Shown piece by piece: positions 1 through 4,651 of a DNA stretch of 5,049 nucleotides (within the stretch, counting starts at the first letter, position 1; each line of letters opens with the position of its first letter). The notes beneath the pieces were generated by a model. The model saw only the letters and a program-made list of their open reading frames with translations. It made no database searches and was not told the origin of the DNA. A program made the translations under genes and the position numbers. This DNA comes from Candidatus Bathyarchaeum sp. (GTDB lineage Archaea; Thermoproteota; Bathyarchaeia; Bathyarchaeales; Bathyarchaeaceae), in assembly GCA_004376385.1 (NCBI GenBank), contig SOJY01000219.1:1-5049 (forward strand), given 5' to 3'.

Positions 1-778
1 TTACCATTCGCTGAAAAGTTCCTCTGGTGCGCTCGGTTGCGATTGTCATGGAGGCGTGATTTAATCCGCTCCAAAGAAGAACAAGACCCAGCGTGCCCGG
101 AACCATGTAATCTATCCATTGCAGCTCGTTTTCTGTTACTTCTGCGTTACTGGTTGAAACTGTGATGGGATCGGAGAGAACTTCTATGTATGTTTTCATT
201 TCTGGTGGAATCTGTTCGATTGCAATCTCTTGATAATGTTTCTCGAATCCTGAGATGAAGCCAAGAGCGCTTTGCTGGGTTATCAAGGCGCCGGTAGTGT
301 CGGTTGGATCAACGTATAGCTCAAGGTGGGCTTTTGTTGGGATTGGCACCCCTAAATTGTCTATGTATTGGAAGGAAAGTGATTCTGTGAAATTTGCGGG
401 AATAACCACAATTGCATCGATATTCCCTCGGCTAATAGCGTATACAGCCGTTCCATTTGTGTCTCTGTCGCCGTATTCGCCATAGACATGAACCGTGAAG
501 TTGGCAGTCTCCATTGCTTGAACAAACAGGTCTCCGATTGTGCTGTTGCTAGAATCAGTGCCGTTTACGGCAATCAGTTCGCCATCATGGTTAACTACGC
601 CGACAATAATGCGGCTTGCGTCTGTTGTGCCCGTTTGACCAAATGTGAATCCGATTATGACTATGAAGAACAATGGAAAGAGTAACGTAAAGAAGATTGC
701 AGTCTTGTTTCTGAGCACTCCCAGAAAATCGGTTTTTGTAATTGCAGCTACTTGATTAACTGCTCTTTTAATTTTCAT
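1..778 (-). CDS. ABC-2 type exporter permease subunit, C-terminal part outside the window
   Basis: The reading frame opens with ATG at 778 and stays open to base 1, giving 259 residues with no stop. The protein is the membrane half of an ABC exporter. The N-terminus is short and cytoplasmic, and the first membrane helix is at about residues 26-47 (rich in F, L and I). A large outer loop follows (about 48-220), then a second helix begins near 225. The motif ERTRGTFQRM (249-258) after that helix matches the cytoplasmic ER-RGT element typical of ABC-2 permeases. The outer loop has five N-X-S/T sequons (N72, N78, N93, N108, N129), in keeping with archaeal surface glycosylation. The ATPase gene ends 7 bases upstream, and GGGAG about 8 bases before the ATG may be the ribosome site, so the two are co-transcribed. 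Family proteins usually have about 350-400 residues, so roughly a third is missing. The substrate cannot be told; drugs, lipids or peptides are usual for this type. Confidence 0.9.
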   Translation of the reverse strand, partial: MKIKRAVNQVAAITKTDFLGVLRNKTAIFFTLLFPLFFIVIIGFTFGQTGTTDASRIIVGVVNHDGELIAVNGTDSSNSTIGDLFVQAMETANFTVHVYGEYGDRDTNGTAVYAISRGNIDAIVVIPANFTESLSFQYIDNLGVPIPTKAHLELYVDPTDTTGALITQQSALGFISGFEKHYQEIAIEQIPPEMKTYIEVLSDPITVSTSNAEVTENELQWIDYMVPGTLGLVLLWSGLNHASMTIATERTRGTFQRMV

Positions 779-785
779 TTACTTT

Positions 786-1757
786 CTACTCCCTTAGGCT
801 CCTTCCTGTAAGCATAATGAACACGTCTTCTAGCGTTACTCGTGAAAGCTGAACAGACAAAACCTTTGTTTTGTTATTTACGATTGTGGATACTACATCC
901 GGAAGTATGTCATCTGGATTATCTGTAATCACCTTCAGAGTCTCGCTTTTTTCGTTTTCATCATGGGCAGTATAGACGTTTTTTACCCCAGAAATGCTCT
1001 TAATGAGTTCAATCAGTTTAGAAGATATTTTGTCCGGAACCACAGTTATTGTATTCTCCATTTTGACTTTCCTAACAAGTTGGCTTGGACTACCTAATGC
1101 AATAATTTTGCCTTTATCCATGATTGCAACCCTGCTGCACAGTTCCTCTGCTTCATCCATCATATGCGTCGTCAACACGATAGTCTTCCCTTGCTTCTTC
1201 AAAGTCTGGATTATCTCCCAGAGAGCATGTTTGTTTTGGGGATCAAGCCCAGCGGTAGGCTCATCCAGTAATATAACTTGAGGCTCATGTAGAAGAGCAG
1301 CAGCAATGTTGACGCGGCGTTTCATTCCTCCAGAGTATGTAGAGACGTGCCGTTTCACTGCCTTCTCATCCAGCTGTGTGAACTTTAGCAGTTCTTCAAT
1401 TCGGTTTTTGAGTTTTTTTCCTGACAAGCCGTAGAGTCTGCCGTAAAAAGAGAGGTTTTCTTTTGCATTCAGGTAATCATACAATACAATGTCTTGGGGA
1501 ACAACGCCCAGAAGTTCTTTGACTTTCATAGGCTCGTCTTGAATACTGTATTTTCCCACTTTTATTGTGCCTGATGTGGGATTCAGCATCCCAGAAATCA
1601 TCTTTGTAAGTGTAGACTTGCCAGCACCGTTGGGACCAAGTAAACCGAACAGTTCTCCTTTCGCAACATTCATGGAGAGATTGTCAACAGCTACAGTATC
1701 TTCGAAACGTTTAGTCACCGAATCTACTTCAATATCATTCAACGTTATCACTTTCAT
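786..1757 (-). CDS. ABC exporter ATP-binding protein (DrrA/CcmA-like)
   Basis: This 323-residue cytoplasmic ATPase should power the adjoining ABC-2 permease. All nucleotide-binding motifs are visible: Walker A GPNGAGKST (41-49), Q-loop glutamine in VVPQD (Q88), signature YSGGMKRR (141-148), Walker B VILLDEPT (161-168), D-loop AGLD (169-172) and switch histidine in TTH (H198). A C-terminal extension of about 95 residues ends in SRVTLEDVFIMLTGRSLRE (305-323). This is the conserved tail of DrrA-type drug/lipid exporter ATPases, and the length fits that family. ATG at 1757 is chosen because the conserved IEVDSVTKRF segment starts nine residues in. No good Shine-Dalgarno site precedes it, but a TATA-like element about 50 bases upstream implies a short leader. 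It is the first gene of a two-gene operon. The identity as an ABC ATPase is certain; the cargo is unknown. Confidence 0.97.
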   Translation of the reverse strand: MKVITLNDIEVDSVTKRFEDTVAVDNLSMNVAKGELFGLLGPNGAGKSTLTKMISGMLNPTSGTIKVGKYSIQDEPMKVKELLGVVPQDIVLYDYLNAKENLSFYGRLYGLSGKKLKNRIEELLKFTQLDEKAVKRHVSTYSGGMKRRVNIAAALLHEPQVILLDEPTAGLDPQNKHALWEIIQTLKKQGKTIVLTTHMMDEAEELCSRVAIMDKGKIIALGSPSQLVRKVKMENTITVVPDKISSKLIELIKSISGVKNVYTAHDENEKSETLKVITDNPDDILPDVVSTIVNNKTKVLSVQLSRVTLEDVFIMLTGRSLRE

Positions 1758-1798
1758 TGCCAGAAAATAGCAAATTCTGATTGGGTTTAATGTTGAAA

Positions 1799-1824
1799 TT
1801 GGTCAAAATATAACGCTTGACCAA
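1799..1824 (-). promoter_or_regulatory. Palindromic operator enclosing the TATA element of the ABC exporter operon
   Basis: TTGGTCAA (1799-1806) and TTGACCAA (1817-1824) are perfect 8-base inverted arms around a 10-base spacer. Read on the minus strand, the spacer and inner arm contain GTTATATTTT, a fair archaeal TATA element centred near 1810. Transcription would then start about 25 bases on, near 1785, leaving a leader of about 28 bases before the ATPase start at 1757. The arm spacing of 18 bp, nearly two helical turns, suits a dimeric winged-helix or TetR-type repressor. Binding here would block TBP (the archaeal TATA-binding protein). The palindrome is seen directly; the promoter and repressor roles are inferred. 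Confidence 0.6.
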
Positions 1825-1938
1825 ACATGAATCCTTCCTGAGGAACACGTTTGTGCAGATGAGCTTTTATAAGTTATGAAAAAAATACAAGCACATAAAC
1901 GATGAGTTCTTCGAAACCCAAGCAACATATTAGTATAT

Positions 1939-1944
1939 AAAAAA
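1939..1944 (-). terminator. Possible T-run terminator after the 44-codon gene
   Basis: Six consecutive T residues on the minus strand lie 27 bases past the stop of the 44-codon gene. Archaeal transcription often ends at such T-runs without a hairpin. The same bases read as TATATAAAA on the plus strand, so a plus-strand TATA role is an alternative. Confidence 0.3.
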
Positions 1945-1970
1945 TGAGGCTACTTCTATTGCGCACATTT

Positions 1971-2105
1971 CTAGATTCTATTTTTCTTTACTTTCTTAAA
2001 TGTGAAAACGTGTGGAGGGTTGCCTATAATCTCAAAAGTTGTAGTCTTCGATAATCGACCATACTTCGAACGGTTTCGAACCGTTTTCAATATTACTTCA
2101 GCCAT
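1971..2105 (-). CDS. Small basic protein of 44 residues, function unknown
   Basis: ATG at 2105 opens a frame of 44 codons that closes with TAG at 1971-1973. The product begins MAEVILKTVRNRSKYGRLSK, continues with a TTTFEIIGNPPHVFTF segment and ends KKVKKNRI. It is strongly basic and has no membrane helix. Alternating hydrophobic and polar residues (VILKTV, TTFEII, VFTF) suggest a small beta-sheet protein with a basic tail that could bind nucleic acid. The GNPP turn and balanced composition look like a real protein rather than a random frame, and no comparable frame exists on the opposite strand. The start lies 21 bases after the stop of the interrupted gene upstream, so both may share a transcript. 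No clear Shine-Dalgarno site is present. I do not recognise the family; reality as a gene is likely but not proven. Confidence 0.55.
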   Translation of the reverse strand: MAEVILKTVRNRSKYGRLSKTTTFEIIGNPPHVFTFKKVKKNRI

Positions 2106-2126
2106 TTTTTAATTAACCCGCTTGAG

Positions 2127-2537
2127 TCATCTTTTTGGACTGTAAATGGACGTTTTTAGCTTGTTTAGGCTTTTCAAGTCATTTATGTAATTTACAAAAT
2201 TGAACTGTTCTTTGTTTTCATATCTCAAACTGACTTTTTCGTTACTGATGCTAAGCCGTGAATACAGGTTTTCCATGATTGTCTTCTCTATTACTAATGC
2301 TCCTCTCCCAAAAATTTCGTTCAAAGTGACCTGAAAATCTTCAAGGTTATTTGGAATGTCTTCTATTTTCAGATGACGTTTTTCTTCAAGAAATAACTAG
2401 ATTTTTTGTGTAGCAATTCCACCTAAAACTTGGTTCAAGCTCTCATCTATGGTTTGCAGTAAACACTTCTTTAATCCTTCTTCTGACTCTTTTGTATTCG
2501 TTTTACTTGCCAATCTTTCAAGAGGGATTTCATGCAA
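2127..2537 (-). pseudogene. Small NitrOD5-like domain protein interrupted by one in-frame TAG
   Basis: One minus-strand frame reads as continuous protein from about 2537 to the TGA at 2127-2129, broken only by TAG at 2397-2399 (codon 47 of 137 if TTG at 2537 is the start). The first part (HEIPLERLASKT, then a helix containing LLQTIDESLNQVLG) and the second part (LFLEEKRHLKIEDIPNNLED, then LNEIFGRGALVIEKTIMENL and FNFVNYINDLKSL) fit one alpha-helical domain. From memory this resembles small archaeal output domains of the NitrOD5 type, where a tyrosine often sits near the TAG position; a single base change from TAT or TAC would explain the stop. This family call is tentative. TTG at 2537 is preceded by GGAAGGTG at a workable distance; GTG at 2546 is the alternative start. 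The C-terminal 89 codons could also be translated alone. A fresh pseudogene, a sequence error or amber readthrough are the options. Confidence 0.55.
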
Positions 2538-2556
2538 TTTGAGCACCTTCCTGTTT

Positions 2557-2650
2557 TTTGAGGGGTTGAGACTGAAACACGTGACACAAAAATGTCAACA
2601 AATTAGGAGAACTCAAAGAAGGCTAGTTTTAGTCTCAACCTTTCCTCAAA
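2557..2650. repeat. Long inverted repeat, 22-bp stem with 47-base loop
   Basis: Left arm 2557-2578 pairs with right arm 2626-2650. The inner 15 positions (2564-2578 with 2626-2640) match at 14, and the fifteenth is a G-T pair that would be a wobble in RNA. The outer 7 positions (2557-2563 with 2644-2650) match perfectly after a 3-base TTT bulge at 2641-2643. The loop holds a smaller stem, TGACA (2582-2586) with TGTCA (2593-2597). On the minus strand the structure ends about 20 bases before the TTG start of the interrupted gene, so it would lie in that gene's leader. It could be a regulatory RNA structure, a stand-alone RNA or the remnant of a small mobile palindrome. No target-site duplication was seen. 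Confidence 0.7.
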
Positions 2651-2754
2651 CATTCATTTGCTGCTGTTCTTTTGTGCATGTGATCTTGATTCATGGAGAT
2701 GGATGCGAAATACACTTTCTGTAAATACCAATTTGTTGTAAATACTTTTTTCAT
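2635..2754 (-). CDS. Doubtful 39-codon ORF with a good Shine-Dalgarno site
   Basis: ATG at 2754 follows AGGAG (2764-2768) at a 9-base spacing, the best minus-strand ribosome site in this region. The product begins MKKVFTTNWYLQKVYF and ends NECLRKG before TGA at 2635-2637. A 12-codon ORF (2770-2808, MSKTGIQLKKHE) ends just before the Shine-Dalgarno site. The composition is unremarkable and no domain is recognised. Its 3' end runs into the right arm of the inverted repeat, so translation could affect folding of that structure. It could be a leader peptide or chance. Confidence 0.22.
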   Translation of the reverse strand: MKKVFTTNWYLQKVYFASISMNQDHMHKRTAANECLRKG

Positions 2755-2804
2755 GATTTTTTACTCCTGTTATTCATGTTTTTTTAACTGTATTCCTGTT
2801 TTAC

Positions 2805-2867
2805 TCATATACAATATGTCCTTTTTCAGACATATCATATATGGCAATATATCATATACGGACATAT
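2805..2867. repeat. Cluster of CATAT/GACATAT repeats, candidate operator array
   Basis: TCATATA occurs at 2805-2811, 2835-2841 and 2852-2858. The 10-mer ATATCATATA occurs at 2832-2841 and 2849-2858, 17 bases apart. GACATAT occurs at 2829-2835 and 2861-2867, and the inverse ATATGTC lies at 2814-2820. ATATGTCC (2814-2821) and GGACATAT (2860-2867) form a perfect 8-base inverted pair around the whole array. The array adjoins the divergent TATA element and could bind a regulator such as the winged-helix protein encoded just downstream. Low base complexity means some matches may be chance. Confidence 0.45.
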
Positions 2868-2872
2868 AAATC
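2862..2872. promoter_or_regulatory. TATA box readable in both directions
   Basis: On the minus strand the sequence reads CGAAGATTTATATG: a purine-rich BRE-like element followed by a near-consensus archaeal TATA box, predicting a start near 2840 and transcription of the interrupted gene and the 44-codon gene. On the plus strand it reads ACATATAAATC, predicting a start near 2893, about 118 bases before the winged-helix gene. The upstream element favours the minus direction. This is inference from consensus only. Confidence 0.45.
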
Positions 2873-2898
2873 TTCGCATAAAAAAGACAGCAAACGAC

Positions 2899-2958
2899 AT
2901 GTTTCAGATTCTTACGCCAAAAAACGTCACTTTACACCATTTGGGTGAAGCAGAATAA
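2899..2958 (+). CDS. Doubtful 19-codon leader ORF
   Basis: ATG at 2899 lies about 32 bases after the centre of the TATA box, so the message would be nearly leaderless. The peptide is MFQILTPKNVTLHHLGEAE, ending at TAA 2956-2958, 53 bases before the winged-helix gene. No family is recognised. It is included because its placement suits a leader peptide; it may well be chance. Confidence 0.15.
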   Translation: MFQILTPKNVTLHHLGEAE

Positions 2959-3011
2959 CCGTTAGAGATAATAATCTGGAGGGGCGACTATTTTTTGGGA
3001 ACGTGTAAAGG

Positions 3012-3557
3012 ATGAGCGCGGGCAAAATTAGGGGAAAAATTTTGAGTGTGCTATGGACGGCTGGAAAACCGATTACGCTCCAAGTGATAACCGAAAGAGT
3101 TGGATTAGATTCTTCTTCGACAATGGAATACTTGCTAGGGCTCATAAAGGCAAAATATGTTTCTGTGCCTCAGAAACACTACTATGTCATAACCAATCTA
3201 GGCAAACATGCAATAGGGCTGCCACCAGTAGACAAGAACTTAGCCCAAAACATTCTGGGCTCCCTCCCATTAGAAAAAGCCTTCCATTTTTACTACGATA
3301 TCAACCAGTACTCGGGCGTTCACGCAACTAGCCTAAACGATTTTGTTGACAAAATCCAGACTGTAAATTTGAAGTGCATCGAATTTCATGTTCCCCGAAG
3401 AGACTTTGAACTTTGGATTCGCTCGCTCGGAGACATAGAACTCTCCAAGAAAGTAGAAATGTTGCGAATGAGGCATTTGTCTGGAGAAACCCTGCGAAAA
3501 GAAATCTACGAAACCGTCAAGTCCAGATGCGAAGAACTGACGAGGCTCGCACTCTAA
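3012..3557 (+). CDS. Winged-helix protein with DUF5752-like C-terminal domain
   Basis: This 181-residue cytoplasmic protein has two parts. Residues 1-70 form a winged helix-turn-helix: helices around KIRGKILSVLWTAGKPI and ITERVGLDSSSTMEYLLGLI, then a wing near YVSVPQKHYYVITNLGK. Residues 86-178 resemble the archaeal DUF5752 family: EKAFHFYYDINQYSGVHATS, an FVDKI helix, the CIEFHVPRRDFELWIRSLGD core (122-141) and a C-terminal helix after SGETLRKEI. The DUF5752 function is unknown. The fusion suggests a DNA-binding regulator whose second domain senses a signal or mediates dimer contacts. ATG at 3012 is forced, because TAA lies in frame at 3006-3008. AAGG abuts the start, too close for a normal ribosome site. 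The deacetylase gene follows after 49 bases, so it may regulate or partner with that enzyme. The winged helix is confident; the DUF5752 call is from memory. Confidence 0.87.
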   Translation: MSAGKIRGKILSVLWTAGKPITLQVITERVGLDSSSTMEYLLGLIKAKYVSVPQKHYYVITNLGKHAIGLPPVDKNLAQNILGSLPLEKAFHFYYDINQYSGVHATSLNDFVDKIQTVNLKCIEFHVPRRDFELWIRSLGDIELSKKVEMLRMRHLSGETLRKEIYETVKSRCEELTRLAL

Positions 3558-3592
3558 AACTGCAAGCATTTCTCTAAAATACCAACGCGAAT

Positions 3593-3599
3593 AGAGGAA
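3593..3599 (+). promoter_or_regulatory. Ribosome binding site of the deacetylase gene
   Basis: AGAGGAA ends about 8-9 bases before ATG 3607, a normal spacing. No convincing TATA box lies in the 49-base gap, which supports co-transcription with the winged-helix gene. Confidence 0.55.
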
Positions 3600-3606
3600 A
3601 CAAGAG

Positions 3607-4461
3607 ATGAAAATCGTATTCTCAGAAAAATGTCTAGAGTATAACTGGGCGGGTCACATAGAAAGACCTGAACGAGTTAGAAAAGCCCTTGAATTCCTCA
3701 GAAGCCAACAATATGAATTTCTGGAGCCTGAGCCAGCTTCCCGGGAAGACCTGTTGAGTGTTCACAGCAGAGAATACGTTGACTTGATCAAGAATGCAGA
3801 AGCTGGAAGCCATCTGGACGGGGACACGCCAGCGCCTGAAAACATCTACGAATATGCCCTGCTATCTGCTGGCGCAGCGTTACTGGCTGCCCACGAAAAC
3901 GTTTTTTCTTTCATGAGACCTCCCGGTCATCACGCTGGCAGAAACGGTAGAGCCTTGGGAGTATCAACTTTGGGCTTCTGCTACTTCAACAACATCGCCA
4001 TAGCCGTCAAAAAACTGGGTCTACCCGCCTTGATTCTGGACATTGACGGGCATCATGGAAACGGGACTCAAGAGATTTTCCAAGGAGCTCCCAAAGTTAC
4101 TTTCATCTCCCTGCACCGGCACCCCACATATCCCGGAACAGGTCTAGTGTCGCAGGGAAACTGCCTGAATTTCCCTTTGTCCTATTCGGCTGGGGATTCT
4201 GTGTATCTGAAGACCTTGGAAAAAGCGTTTAGTCAGGTGGAAATGGCGAACATCGAGATTGTTGCTATTTCAGCGGGTTTCGATGCTCACAAAGGAGACT
4301 TAGCTTCGTTGGGTTTGACTTCTGAAGGCTATAGAGAGATTGGAAAAAGGGTGGGAGCTTTAGAAAAGCCAGTTTTTGGTGTGCTGGAAGGTGGTTATAT
4401 CGGTGAATACGTGGGCAGAGACGTTCATGAACTTATCAGCGGAATAGAAGAGAAGCAATAA
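3607..4461 (+). CDS. Histone deacetylase superfamily (AcuC/HDAC-like) zinc amidohydrolase
   Basis: This cytoplasmic enzyme has 284 residues and the arginase-deacetylase fold. The active site is complete: the histidine pair in RPPGHHAG (H108, H109), zinc ligands in DIDGHHGNGT (D147, H149) with charge-relay partners D145 and H150, the third ligand in SAGFDAHKGD (D226), and the transition-state tyrosine in LEGGYIG (Y264). The N-terminus has the usual HIERPERV element (17-24). Known members remove acetyl groups from lysine in proteins or from small amines such as acetylpolyamines. The archaeal substrate is not fixed by sequence; acetylated chromatin proteins such as Alba, or metabolites, are possible. 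At 284 residues it is shorter than many AcuC or HDAC proteins (about 320-380), through a compact N-terminus and C-terminus. ATG 3607 has a good ribosome site. It probably shares a transcript with the winged-helix gene. The superfamily is certain, the substrate unknown. Confidence 0.96.
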   Translation: MKIVFSEKCLEYNWAGHIERPERVRKALEFLRSQQYEFLEPEPASREDLLSVHSREYVDLIKNAEAGSHLDGDTPAPENIYEYALLSAGAALLAAHENVFSFMRPPGHHAGRNGRALGVSTLGFCYFNNIAIAVKKLGLPALILDIDGHHGNGTQEIFQGAPKVTFISLHRHPTYPGTGLVSQGNCLNFPLSYSAGDSVYLKTLEKAFSQVEMANIEIVAISAGFDAHKGDLASLGLTSEGYREIGKRVGALEKPVFGVLEGGYIGEYVGRDVHELISGIEEKQ

Positions 4462-4516
4462 AACTCAACTCCAATCATATTAGGAGACTAATAACAGCTG
4501 ATTGTTGAAAACAGCC

Positions 4517-4522
4517 TTTTTT
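4517..4522 (+). terminator. T-run terminator after the deacetylase gene
   Basis: Six T residues lie 55 bases past the deacetylase stop and are followed by C and seven A residues. An archaeal T-run terminator here would close the winged-helix/deacetylase operon before the separate RHH gene. Confidence 0.4.
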
Positions 4523-4565
4523 CAAAAAAACCAAGAAGAACCATGAACTTGCAACTATACACTTG

Positions 4566-4629
4566 AGGTTAACGAATCTTTATTTTCAGAACACAGGTTA
4601 AACGCTTTTAGCTTCAACCCGCTTAACTT
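4566..4629 (+). promoter_or_regulatory. Promoter region of the RHH gene with three related sites
   Basis: AGGTTAACG (4566-4574) and AGGTTAAACG (4595-4604) are direct copies 29 bases apart, and CGCTTAACTT (4620-4629) is a related inverted copy. GTTAAACG (4597-4604) and CGCTTAAC (4620-4627) form a 7-of-8 inverted pair with centres 23 bases apart. A weak TATA candidate, CTTTATTTTC (4578-4587), lies between the first two sites. RHH regulators commonly bind repeats in their own promoter, so autoregulation is a reasonable inference. Confidence 0.35.
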
Positions 4630-4651
4630 TAGTTTGGATGGGAAATTGTCT

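Larger units (their letters stand above)
2538..3011. other. 474-base divergent intergenic region
   Basis: This A+T-rich stretch separates the minus-strand small genes from the plus-strand deacetylase cluster. It holds a long imperfect inverted repeat (2557-2650), three mini-ORFs of doubtful status (2635-2754 and 2770-2808 on minus, 2899-2958 on plus), a cluster of CATAT-type repeats (2805-2867) and a TATA box readable in both directions (2862-2872). No long coding frame that looks like protein was seen on either strand. Confidence 0.7.

Noticed and set aside
635..642. TTGACCAA, identical to one operator arm
   Set aside because: It is a single half-site inside the permease coding region without a partner arm.
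255..685. Plus-strand open frames of 76 and 65 codons
   Set aside because: They are antisense to the permease, whose minus-strand frame has clear family motifs.
994..1770. Plus-strand frames opposite the ATPase
   Set aside because: They are shadows of a well-defined ABC ATPase.
1833..1843. TTCCT-G-AGGAA small palindrome
   Set aside because: Five-base arms with a one-base loop are too short to mean anything alone.
1902..2054. Plus-strand mini-ORFs at 1902-1940 and 1944-2054 behind TATA-like sequences
   Set aside because: The longer one is antisense to the 44-codon gene, and neither peptide looks protein-like.
2069..2085. AACGGTT-TCG-AACCGTT hairpin as a terminator or operator
   Set aside because: It lies inside the 44-codon gene, where it encodes KTVRNRS, and is not followed by a T-run on the minus strand; it is most simply a coding coincidence.
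2557..2578. Inverted-repeat arm ending in GAAAC as a CRISPR repeat
   Set aside because: Only one copy in each orientation, with no regular spacers, so there is no array.
2449..2724. Plus-strand 91-codon frame
   Set aside because: It is cysteine- and phenylalanine-rich, overlaps the inverted repeat and lies opposite the interrupted gene; no protein-like motif.
3053..3569. Alternative frames on both strands across the winged-helix gene
   Set aside because: They are shadows of the 3012-3557 gene, which has recognisable domains.
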